Part shown: positions 1-5,102 of the stretch, in pieces
Numbering within the stretch: the first letter of the stretch is position 1
Layout: the number at the start of each line of letters is the position of its first letter
DNA from: JAEZFI01 sp044508215
Lineage (GTDB): Bacteria > Actinomycetota > Acidimicrobiia > Acidimicrobiales > Microtrichaceae
DNA length: 10,463 nucleotides
NCBI GenBank assembly: GCA_044508215.1
Contig: JBIQID010000114.1
Location: forward strand, 1-10,463
Reading direction: 5' to 3'
Made by a program: the position numbers and the translations under genes
The notes under the pieces: generated by a model
What the model saw: the letters and a program-made list of their open reading frames with translations, nothing else
What the model was told of the DNA's origin: nothing
The model's database searches: none

Positions 1-26
1 GATCCGGGCAACCCCCGCGCCCACAA

Positions 27-55
27 CCGGACAAGTACAACCTGTCCACATCCGG
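27..55. other. Nested inverted repeats upstream of the first gene
   Basis: Two short inverted repeats are nested here. GGACA (29-33) pairs with TGTCC (43-47), and CCGGA (27-31) pairs with TCCGG (51-55). There is no T tract, so a classical terminator is not supported. It could be the tail of an upstream terminator or a regulator site for the gene at 132. The rest of 1-131 shows only the ribosome binding site GGAGGGAG at 117-124, seven bases before the ATG at 132. Confidence 0.2.
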
Positions 56-131
56 CCGCCCACCCCCGGCGAGCGCGTGTCACAGGGGAGGTGGAGACTG
101 GAGGTCACCGCCGACCGGAGGGAGCACCGCC

Positions 132-806
132 ATGACCTGGTCCAGTGACGTCGCCTACCTACGAGGCCTCGACGTGATGTCCAACGTGGTGCAGCGCGTG
201 CCTCGAGATGGCTGGGAGCGCCCGTCGCCCTGCGCCTACCTACGAGGCCTCGACGTGATGTCCAACGTGGTGCAGCGCGTGCCTCGAGATGGCTGGGAGC
301 GCCCGTCGCCCTGCGCCGACTGGCGCGCCCTCGACGTGCTGGGCCACGTGGGGATCGCCACCGAGATGGGCGTGCGGATCCTGCGCGGTGCCGACCTCTC
401 GTTCGACCCTCCCGAGCCGCCAGGAGCAGCGGTGGTCGGCGATCCGGCCGAGTGGTGGTCGCAGCTCGCCGCGGAAGGCCGCCAGTCCACCCAGGGGGTG
501 GACCTCGACCGGCAGATCGACTCCCCCAGGGGTAAGCGCACGATCCGCGAGGGGCTGTCGTTCCCAGCGGTCGACCTGTTCGTCCACGCGTGGGACCTCG
601 CCGCCGCAGCTGGGCTGCGCTTCGAGCCGCCCGAGGTCGGCGAGGTGGCCGACTTCGCCCACTCCGTCATCGATCCCATCCCGTCCGAGATGGTGAGGAG
701 CAGCCGCGTGTTCGGGCCAGAGGTCGAAGCGCCCGCAGGTGCCGATCGATGGGAGGCGCTCCTCGCGTGGAGCGGCCGCGACCCGAAGTGGACCGCGCCG
801 GGCTGA
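132..806 (+). CDS. TIGR03086 family (DinB/MDMPI-like) metal-binding protein with internal duplication
   Basis: The 224-residue product resembles the TIGR03086 branch of the DinB/maleylpyruvate isomerase-like four-helix-bundle proteins. These are common in actinobacteria and often linked to mycothiol-dependent chemistry; the substrate here is unknown. Supporting motifs are VLGHV (His72), DLFVHAWDLAAAAG (Asp148, His152) and the C-terminal GRDPKW. His72, Asp148 and His152 sit where the family's metal ligands are expected. The ATG at 132 follows a strong ribosome binding site (GGAGGGAG, 7-base spacing). Residues 8-34 and 35-61 are identical, from an exact 81-bp tandem duplication. Without one copy the protein would be 197 residues, close to the family norm. 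The extra copy repeats the first helix and the PSPC turn, so folding may be affected, or the duplication may be an assembly error. The gene converges on arsI with 22 bases between stop codons. Confidence 0.75.
   Translation: MTWSSDVAYLRGLDVMSNVVQRVPRDGWERPSPCAYLRGLDVMSNVVQRVPRDGWERPSPCADWRALDVLGHVGIATEMGVRILRGADLSFDPPEPPGAAVVGDPAEWWSQLAAEGRQSTQGVDLDRQIDSPRGKRTIREGLSFPAVDLFVHAWDLAAAAGLRFEPPEVGEVADFAHSVIDPIPSEMVRSSRVFGPEVEAPAGADRWEALLAWSGRDPKWTAPG
153..314 (+). repeat. Perfect 81-bp tandem duplication inside a coding region
   Basis: Bases 153-233 and 234-314 are identical, and identity runs on three more bases (234-236 match 315-317). The period is 81 bases (27 codons), so the reading frame is kept. 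The encoded unit starts AYLRGLDV and ends ERPSPC. No mismatch separates the copies, so the event is either very recent or an artefact of joining two overlapping contig ends. Confidence 0.97.
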
Positions 807-828
807 GCCGGCTGGCTGACGGCGGGCG

Positions 829-1278
829 TCAGCTCCGGAGCACGACCGGCTCGGCCTCTGCCGCCGGAGCGCAGCAGGTCGAGCCCTCGTCGGGGCTCGC
901 GACGCCGTCCATCTCCTCGGCGTCGCCCGTCTTCACGTACCACTCCCACTTGGCGCCGTCGGGGTCGGTCACCCACGTCTCGGTCTTGTTGGCGTAGCAA
1001 CAGGTCGTGTCGTCCACGCCGGTGGTCTCGAGGCCGGTGTCCGACAGACGAGCCTCGGCGGCGAGCACCTCTGCGGCGTCCGTCGCCTCGACCCCGAGGT
1101 GGTTCAGCGTGCCGCCCTCAGGGCTCTCGATGAGCACGAGCTTGAGCGGCGGGTCCGCGATCTCGAAGTTGGCGTACCCGGGCTTCCGCTTGGCCACCGG
1201 CGTGGCGAAGAGCTTCTCGTAGAACTCCACTGCAGCGTCGACGTCGGTGACGTCGAGGGCGAGCTGGACACGGGACAT
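829..1278 (-). CDS. arsI: ArsI/CadI family C-As lyase (VOC-fold heavy-metal resistance enzyme)
   Basis: The 149-residue product is a vicinal-oxygen-chelate enzyme of the ArsI/CadI family. ArsI enzymes are Fe(II)-dependent dioxygenases that cleave the carbon-arsenic bond of trivalent organoarsenicals such as methylarsenite; mycobacterial CadI is a cadmium-inducible relative. It opens with MSRVQLALDV and has the family signature TTCCYA, with vicinal Cys93-Cys94 for the arsenical, followed by WVTDPDGAKWEWY. Gln5, His60 (LNHLGVE) and Glu112 (WEWY) match the expected iron ligands. A second Cys pair (135-136, STCCAP) lies in the C-terminal tail. The ATG at 1278 has GGAGG five bases upstream (1284-1288 on the plus strand). 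It is divergent from arsR, and its promoter lies between two ArsR-type palindromes, so arsenical-inducible expression is expected. Cadmium response alone is the main alternative. Confidence 0.92.
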   Translation of the reverse strand: MSRVQLALDVTDVDAAVEFYEKLFATPVAKRKPGYANFEIADPPLKLVLIESPEGGTLNHLGVEATDAAEVLAAEARLSDTGLETTGVDDTTCCYANKTETWVTDPDGAKWEWYVKTGDAEEMDGVASPDEGSTCCAPAAEAEPVVLRS

Positions 1279-1296
1279 GGCGACCTCCGGTGGCTA

Positions 1297-1316
1297 CCAT
1301 CGACGTTCGTCGATGG
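1297..1316. promoter_or_regulatory. ArsR-type operator 1 (palindrome)
   Basis: This is a perfect inverted repeat of CCATCGACG and CGTCGATGG around a TT centre. Its core ATCGACG-TT-CGTCGAT recurs 36 bases downstream in operator 2. It lies 18 bases before the arsI start, over the expected arsI transcription start. ArsR/SmtB repressors bind such AT-edged 12-2-12-like palindromes. That ArsR binds here is inferred from position. Confidence 0.75.
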
Positions 1317-1321
1317 GTCCC

Positions 1322-1349
1322 ATCCTACCGATATATCGACGTTTGTCGA
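1322..1349 (-). promoter_or_regulatory. Putative arsI promoter
   Basis: Reading the minus strand, TCGACA (1344-1349) resembles a -35 box. It is followed after 16 bases by TAGGAT (1322-1327), which fits the actinobacterial -10 pattern TANNNT. The -35 box is inside operator 2 and the predicted start point falls at operator 1, so bound repressor would block it on both sides. Confidence 0.45.
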
Positions 1350-1351
1350 TA
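1334..1351. promoter_or_regulatory. ArsR-type operator 2 (palindrome)
   Basis: TATCGAC and GTCGATA form seven-base arms around GTTT. The 16-base core differs from operator 1 at one central base only (TTT versus TTC). The two cores start 36 bases apart in the same orientation, between three and four helical turns. It overlaps the putative arsI -35 and abuts the arsR -10. Confidence 0.75.
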
Positions 1352-1355
1352 GGTT
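1350..1355 (+). promoter_or_regulatory. Putative arsR -10 box
   Basis: TAGGTT fits TANNNT and directly overlaps the right edge of operator 2, which would give autorepression. No convincing -35 is visible. The implied leader is about 26 bases and contains the arsR ribosome binding site. Confidence 0.35.
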
Positions 1356-1373
1356 GGCGGAGAAACCCGCGCC

Positions 1374-1380
1374 GGAAGGA
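1374..1380 (+). promoter_or_regulatory. Ribosome binding site deciding the arsR start
   Basis: GGAAGGA ends seven bases before the GTG at 1388. This site argues for the GTG over an in-frame ATG at 1247, which would place both operators inside the coding region and add a non-family N-terminus. Confidence 0.7.
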
Positions 1381-1387
1381 GCAGCTC

Positions 1388-1741
1388 GTGGAGATCGAGA
1401 TCGCTGACCAGTCGGGATGCTGCACGCCGCTCACCGCCGCGGGCATGGGTGAGCCCGAGGCGGCAGAGCTCGCCGAGCGCTTCAAGGCGTTGGCCGACCC
1501 GGCCCGGGTCCGCCTGCTGTCGCTGATCGCCAACGCGCCGGGCGGCGAGGCCTGCGTGTGCGACCTGATCGCTCCCCTGGGCCGCTCGCAGGCCACCGTG
1601 TCGCACCACCTCGCACTGCTCGTGGATGCAGGGTTGCTCACCCGTGAGAAGCGCGGGCGTTGGGCCTGGTACCGCTTGGTGCCCGAACGCCTCGAGCAGC
1701 TCCGATCCACCCTCGTGCCGATCGGGGTCACGGCGGGCTGA
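1388..1741 (+). CDS. arsR: ArsR/SmtB family metalloregulator
   Basis: This is a 117-residue winged-helix repressor of the ArsR/SmtB family. It is expected to bind the two palindromes in the arsI-arsR spacer and to release them on binding trivalent arsenicals. The core runs RFKALADPARVRLLSLI (about 31-47), a metal-loop region EACVCDL (54-60), then the recognition helix SQATVSHHLALLVDAGLL (about 67-84) and the wing REKRGRWAWYRL. Cysteines are present both as an N-terminal pair (Cys11-Cys12, GCCTP) and as Cys56-Val-Cys58. The first resembles the actinobacterial CgArsR arrangement, and the second the ELCVCDL site of E. coli ArsR without its third Cys. The true ligand set is therefore unclear. The GTG start is chosen from the upstream GGAAGGA. 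It is divergent from arsI and convergent with the VOC gene fragment. Cd/Zn sensing is a less likely alternative. Confidence 0.9.
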   Translation: MEIEIADQSGCCTPLTAAGMGEPEAAELAERFKALADPARVRLLSLIANAPGGEACVCDLIAPLGRSQATVSHHLALLVDAGLLTREKRGRWAWYRLVPERLEQLRSTLVPIGVTAG

Positions 1742-1757
1742 TCCCCGCTGGGCGAGC

Positions 1758-1872
1758 TCAGCGGCGCTGCATCAGTTCGATCCGGTTGCCGAACGGATCG
1801 GCGATGTGGCACCGCTCGTACCCCTCGAGCGGTTCGCCCGACGTGACCTCCACGCCGCGTGCCTCCAGCAGC
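1758..1872 (-). CDS. VOC (glyoxalase/bleomycin-resistance fold) protein, C-terminal fragment cut by gap
   Basis: Only the last 38 or so codons are visible. They read LLEARGVEVTSGEPL, then YERCHIADPFGNRIELMQRR and a stop at 1758. The DPFGNRIELMQ ending, with its metal-ligand Glu, is the classic final strand of a VOC-fold domain, so this is the C-terminal half of such a protein. The 5' part lies in the N run at 1873-1972. VOC proteins are usually about 120-140 residues, so roughly 250 bases are missing, more than the 100 N suggest. Substrate cannot be inferred. It converges on arsR with 16 bases between stop codons. A link to arsenic resistance is possible but unsupported beyond proximity. Confidence 0.75.
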
Positions 1873-1972
1873 NNNNNNNNNNNNNNNNNNNNNNNNNNNN
1901 NNNNNNNNNNNNNNNNNNNNNNNNNNNNNNNNNNNNNNNNNNNNNNNNNNNNNNNNNNNNNNNNNNNNNNNN
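1873..1972. other. Assembly gap 1 (100 N)
   Basis: Exactly 100 N, the usual placeholder for a scaffold gap of unknown length. It removes the 5' part of the VOC gene. The join between the arsR side and the methyltransferase side rests only on scaffolding. Confidence 0.99.
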
Positions 1973-1981
1973 CTCCTGCGT

Positions 1982-2731
1982 TCAGCCGGGGCGGCAGAGC
2001 CGGACCTGGGTGGGCATGGCCCGCGAGACCAGCCGGGACCGATGGATCGGCGCTCGCGACAGCAGCTTCGACGAGGCCGCATCCGGGGCCGCCTCGACGA
2101 TGCCGTCGACGACCTGCGAGGTGACGTCCTCGCAGCGGAGCCCGGCCTCGGAGCACAGCCCGTCGAGATCGGACGGCGAGAGCGGCACCACGTCGAACAC
2201 GTCACCGCGGCGAGCGAGGCGCACGTAGCGGTCGCGCTGCGACGGCGGCAGCCAGCCCAGGAGCGGCAGCTTGAAGTGGTTCTCCACCGGCGCCCACCGG
2301 TTCGGCGTCGACAGGTAGGCGCGCCCTCCGGGCACGAGCACCCGCCGGATCTCCTGGAGGTGGCGGAGCTGGTCGGACCGATCGCCCACGTGCTCGATCA
2401 CGTGGTTGCTGACCACGACGTCGACGGAGCCGGTCTCGAGGGGGAGCCCCTCCCCCACGATGAGGCGGAAGTCGTTGCCCGGATCCTCACGGCGCGTGTC
2501 GACGACGTCGGTCGAGATGACCGAGCCGTCGGGTCCGACCGCGTCCATGAAGACCGAGGTCATGTGGCCCGAGCCGGCACCCACCTCGCAGAGGCGGAGC
2601 CCGTCGAGGTCGCCCGAGCGCTGCAGCACCCGAACGATGTTGGCTGCCTTGCGGCGGCGGGACGGCGGGTCCTCCGGGTAGCGCTGCCTCCAGCCGCCGT
2701 CGGCGACGTCCGCGGTGGGTTCGCTGGTCAC
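1982..2731 (-). CDS. Class I SAM-dependent methyltransferase
   Basis: The 249-residue product has a Rossmann-type methyltransferase domain (Methyltransf_11/UbiE-like). Motif I is CEVGAGSGHMTSVF (residues 48-61). An acidic residue, Asp75 (VISTD), follows strand 2. VDVVVSNHVIEHV (103-115) is the motif IV region, and EIRRVLVPGGRAYLSTPNRW (127-146) is the post-motif region. The STPNRW and VENHFKLPLLGWLP stretch is typical of methyltransferases found in polysaccharide and glycolipid clusters, but the acceptor is unknown. The GTG at 2731 is the only plausible start. It lacks a Shine-Dalgarno sequence, and CAAGCT lies six bases upstream, which suggests a leaderless transcript. A 19-bp palindrome ends at the start codon. 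The stop is nine bases from gap 1, but the C-terminus (MPTQVRLCRPG) looks natural. It is divergent from the flippase-like gene. Confidence 0.85.
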   Translation of the reverse strand: MTSEPTADVADGGWRQRYPEDPPSRRRKAANIVRVLQRSGDLDGLRLCEVGAGSGHMTSVFMDAVGPDGSVISTDVVDTRREDPGNDFRLIVGEGLPLETGSVDVVVSNHVIEHVGDRSDQLRHLQEIRRVLVPGGRAYLSTPNRWAPVENHFKLPLLGWLPPSQRDRYVRLARRGDVFDVVPLSPSDLDGLCSEAGLRCEDVTSQVVDGIVEAAPDAASSKLLSRAPIHRSRLVSRAMPTQVRLCRPG

Positions 2732-2749
2732 CGCGACAGCTTGTCGCGG
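2731..2749. promoter_or_regulatory. 19-bp perfect palindrome at the methyltransferase start
   Basis: CCGCGACA and TGTCGCGG flank a GCT centre. The element touches the methyltransferase GTG and covers the CAAGCT -10-like hexamer. It sits in the 67-base divergent region facing the flippase gene. It could be an operator for a dimeric repressor or a stem-loop at the 5' end of the message. Which regulator would bind it is unknown. Confidence 0.6.
2738..2743 (-). promoter_or_regulatory. Putative -10 box for a leaderless methyltransferase transcript
   Basis: On the minus strand CAAGCT is followed by six bases and then the GTG, so transcription would begin at or next to the start codon. It matches the (T/C)ANNNT spacing seen at three other genes in this window. 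No clear -35 box. Confidence 0.35.
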
Positions 2750-2786
2750 CCCGGGACCACGAGCGAACCACCCGCGAACCGGGGAC

Positions 2787-2792
2787 TACCGT
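2787..2792 (+). promoter_or_regulatory. Putative -10 box for a leaderless flippase transcript
   Basis: TACCGT fits TANNNT and is followed by six bases and then the GTG at 2799. No ribosome binding site precedes the GTG. Upstream, GCGAACC occurs twice (2763-2769 and 2774-2780) with an 11-base period, near where the -35 boxes of both divergent genes would fall. Confidence 0.45.
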
Positions 2793-2798
2793 TGGCGG

Positions 2799-3724
2799 GT
2801 GGACCCCGAGCCACCTCCCCCTGTCGCGCCGCGCCGCTCCTGGCGCTCGCTCGTGACCCTCGTGCTGCTCGCCATCGTGGTGGTGTTCGTGGTCATCGCG
2901 GTCCAGCGGAACTGGGCCGCGGTCCGCGAGGACCTGGGGCGCCTGTCGCCGGTCGACCTCCTCGCCTCACTCGTCGCAGGGGTCGCCGCGCTGGCGTTCG
3001 CCGGCGAGGGGTGGCGGCGGGCGCTGCGTTCCCTCGGCCACACGCTGCCCGTGCACGACGCCGCCACGATCTACTTCGCAGGGCAGCTCGGGAAGTACGT
3101 GCCCGGCTCGCTCTGGCCGGTCGTCATCCAGACCGAACTGGGCAAGCGCAGCAAGGTGCCCCGGGTGACGATGGGGACGAGCTACTTCCTCGGGCTGCTG
3201 ATCTCCCTCGGGTGCGGGGGGCTGACGGGCCTGCTCGTCCTCACCGGCGACGCCGCCGACTCCACCTGGCTCCTCGCGCTCGTCTCGGGGATCGGAGCCG
3301 TGGCGGTGGCGATCCTCCTCTACGACGCGCGCATCCTGAACGCGTTCGCTCGGTGGGTGTCGAAGCGCACCGGACGGGAGGTGCCGACCCTCCCGAAGGC
3401 CGGGAGCCAGGTCGTCGCCGCCATCGGACTCACCCTCGCGGCGTGGCTGTGCTTCGGCCTCCACGCATGGTTCCTCGCACGCCCGCTCGGAGCCGGGCTG
3501 GACCTGCTCCTGCCGACGACCGGCGCCTTCGCGCTCGCGTTCGTCGCCGGCCTGGTGATGGTGCCGCTGCCGGCGGGGGCCGGGGTGCGCGAGGCCGTGC
3601 TCGTGCTGACGCTGGCCCCGTCGCTCGGCGAGGGCACGGGCGTCACCGTCAGCCTCCTGTCACGCCTGGTGCTCATACTCACCGAGCTCCTGCTCGCCGG
3701 GGCGTTCGGCGTGCCGAGCGCGGT
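2799..3724 (+). CDS. Flippase-like integral membrane protein (LPG synthase TM/UPF0104 family), 3' end in gap
   Basis: At least 308 residues of a polytopic membrane protein are visible. The family is the lysylphosphatidylglycerol synthase transmembrane region (UPF0104, AglD/YbhN-like), whose members are thought to act as lipid or lipid-linked saccharide flippases or accessory membrane proteins. After a Pro-rich cytoplasmic N-terminus come hydrophobic segments at about 17-36, 53-70, 126-150, 156-176, 205-227, 240-257 and 283-305. Family motifs are GQLGKYVPGSLWPV (95-108) and PLPAGAGVREAVL (256-268). There is no sign of the soluble aminoacyl-transferase domain of full MprF, though the end is missing. 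Family length suggests that only about 15-30 residues are lost in gap 2. The GTG at 2799 is preferred to an in-frame ATG at 2715, which would overlap the divergent methyltransferase. The methyltransferase and GT4 neighbours suggest a role in envelope glycoconjugate assembly. Confidence 0.85.
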
Positions 3725-3824
3725 NNNNNNNNNNNNNNNNNNNNNNNNNNNNNNNNNNNNNNNNNNNNNNNNNNNNNNNNNNNNNNNNNNNNNNNNNNNN
3801 NNNNNNNNNNNNNNNNNNNNNNNN
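3725..3824. other. Assembly gap 2 (100 N)
   Basis: Exactly 100 N, a placeholder gap. It hides the C-terminus of the flippase-like protein. The sequence on its right edge is a 22-bp tandem repeat, which may be why assembly failed here. Confidence 0.99.
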
Positions 3825-3868
3825 CGGCTGAGCGTCACCGACCGCCCGGCTGAGCGTCACCGACCGCC
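3825..3868. repeat. 22-bp tandem repeat (two copies) at the gap edge
   Basis: Bases 3825-3846 and 3847-3868 are identical; each begins CGGCTGAGCG and ends CGACCGCC. The first copy starts at the edge of the N run, so more copies could lie in the gap. Each copy contains TGA, in different frames, so the flippase gene would stop here or earlier. It is followed by the self-complementary CCGGCCGGCCGG (3868-3879). The block lies between the convergent flippase and glycosyltransferase genes. Confidence 0.9.
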
Positions 3869-3879
3869 CGGCCGGCCGG

Positions 3880-4968
3880 TCACCGAGGAGCGAGCCGCCG
3901 GACCGCCTCGAGGTAGGGCTCCCAGTCGTCGGGCGGCGGGTTCTCCGCGATGTGCGCCCGCATCGCGGCGATCACGCCCGGCTCGTAGAGACGGTCGATC
4001 GCCGCGGCCAGCGAGTCGACGTCGTCGGGCTCGCAGAGGAAGCCGTCGACCCCGTCGTCGACCTGGTCGACCAGGTCGCCCACCTTCGTGGCGATGACCG
4101 GCACCCCGGCGAGGTGACCCAACCGCGGGTGCTGCGACCCCGTGCCCGACCGGTAGGGGACGACGAGCGCGTCGACGCCGTCGAACAGCTCGATCAGCTC
4201 CTCCGACGGCAGGTACCGGTCCTCGAGGCGGACACGGTCACCCAGGCCCAGGCGCTCGGCTCGCTCGCGCAGCTCGTCGGCCGGCTCCCAGAACTCCCCG
4301 ACCGCCCGCAGGCTGACCGGCGCCGAGCAGCGGGCCAACGCCTCCACGAGGACGTCCAGGCCCTTGTACGGGCGGACGAAGCCGAAGAACAGCAGACGGT
4401 GGCTGGTCGAGTGCTCCTCGGCGGCCTGGGGACGCACGGGGAGGAAGAAGGGCAGCGCGGCGACCTCCACCCGGGAGGCACCGAAGCTCCGGGCGGCCTC
4501 GGCCTCGGCGTCGGAGTGCACGATCACCCGACCGACCCAGCGGATCAGGATGCGGACCAGGCGCAGCTGCCAGCCCGGCGCCTCGTGGGGCACCACGTTG
4601 TGGCACACGAGGCCGACCTGCGCTCCACCGCGACGGGCGATCGTGGCCATGAGCAGGTAGGCCGGGACCTGCAGCGCGTTGACCAGGCAGAAGAGCACGA
4701 GGGTGTCGGATCGCCGCAGGCGCCACGCCGACCGGAGCCACGACCACGGGCTGTACCAGGCCAGCTCCCGGCGCGTCCTCGGGTAGGGATCGCCTTCCCC
4801 GCCGGAGACCTCGAGGGTGCCCGGGTAGAGGCGCTTGGGGTACTGCGAGCTCCACGAGAGGATCTCGGTGTCGGTGCCCGCGGCGTCGAGGCGAAACGCC
4901 AGCTGGGTGGTGTGCTGGGCGACCCCGCCCTTGTACGGGAACGTGGGGCCCACGAGGACGACCTTCAC
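3880..4968 (-). CDS. GT4-type glycosyltransferase (GT-B fold)
   Basis: The 362-residue product is a GT-B glycosyltransferase, probably family GT4, transferring a sugar from a nucleotide donor to a lipid or saccharide acceptor at the cytoplasmic membrane face. The N-terminal domain opens MKVVLVGPTFPYKGGVAQHT, with the acceptor-side Gly-rich loop. It continues with LVCHNVVPHEAP (120-131) and VIVHSDAEAEAA (148-159). The C-terminal domain has LLFFGFVRPYKGLDVLVEAL (192-211), VDALVVPYRSGTGSQ (265-279) and GVPVIATKVGDL (288-299). The usual E-x7-E pair of GT4 enzymes is absent, replaced by a Gly/Ser/Gln/His stretch, as in a related subgroup with GTGSQ-like loops. The GTG at 4968 is preferred because it gives the family start and has GGGGG seven bases upstream; a GTG at 4974 would add two residues. 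It converges on the flippase gene across gap 2 and is divergent from the dioxygenase gene. Confidence 0.88.
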   Translation of the reverse strand: MKVVLVGPTFPYKGGVAQHTTQLAFRLDAAGTDTEILSWSSQYPKRLYPGTLEVSGGEGDPYPRTRRELAWYSPWSWLRSAWRLRRSDTLVLFCLVNALQVPAYLLMATIARRGGAQVGLVCHNVVPHEAPGWQLRLVRILIRWVGRVIVHSDAEAEAARSFGASRVEVAALPFFLPVRPQAAEEHSTSHRLLFFGFVRPYKGLDVLVEALARCSAPVSLRAVGEFWEPADELRERAERLGLGDRVRLEDRYLPSEELIELFDGVDALVVPYRSGTGSQHPRLGHLAGVPVIATKVGDLVDQVDDGVDGFLCEPDDVDSLAAAIDRLYEPGVIAAMRAHIAENPPPDDWEPYLEAVRRLAPR

Positions 4969-5021
4969 GAGCACGCCCCCGATCCCGTCACGACGTCGTC
5001 CCGCTCCAGCACCGGGCGAGG

Positions 5022-5027
5022 ACCCTA
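5022..5027 (-). promoter_or_regulatory. Putative -10 box for the glycosyltransferase
   Basis: TAGGGT on the minus strand fits TANNNT and would give a leader of about 46 bases carrying the GGGGG ribosome binding site. No clear -35. The 134-base divergent spacer (4969-5102) holds nothing else I can identify apart from the dioxygenase -10. Confidence 0.3.
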
Positions 5028-5090
5028 GACGAGCCGGCCGGCGACGCCGCAGGCCCCGAAACCGGTGTGCGGATCGCCTCGGCGGCCGGT

Positions 5091-5096
5091 CAACCT
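5091..5096 (+). promoter_or_regulatory. Putative -10 box for a leaderless dioxygenase transcript
   Basis: CAACCT is followed by six bases and then the ATG at 5103. The first base deviates from TANNNT, but the geometry is the same as at 2738-2743 and 2787-2792. No Shine-Dalgarno at usable spacing precedes the ATG. Confidence 0.3.
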
Positions 5097-5102
5097 GGGG
5101 CC

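Noticed and set aside
797..812. GCCGG/CCGGC hairpin between the first gene and arsI as a terminator
   Set aside because: The stem is only five pairs and there is no T tract; such pairs are frequent by chance at this GC content.
236..1000. Minus-strand open frame over the first gene and the arsI tail
   Set aside because: It overlaps arsI in another frame and has low-complexity Arg/Ser/Gly composition with no recognisable motif.
1247..1387. Upstream in-frame ATG extension of arsR
   Set aside because: It would put both palindromes and the promoter within the gene, adds non-family residues, and ignores the GGAAGGA-GTG start at 1388.
1859..3853. A 664-codon plus-strand open frame across both gaps
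   Set aside because: It runs through N runs, lies antisense to the methyltransferase and out of frame with the flippase gene, and has an Arg/Pro/Gly-rich shadow composition.
3825..3879. CRISPR array or strong rho-independent terminator
   Set aside because: The two units are directly abutting with no spacers, and the GC hairpin has no T tract.
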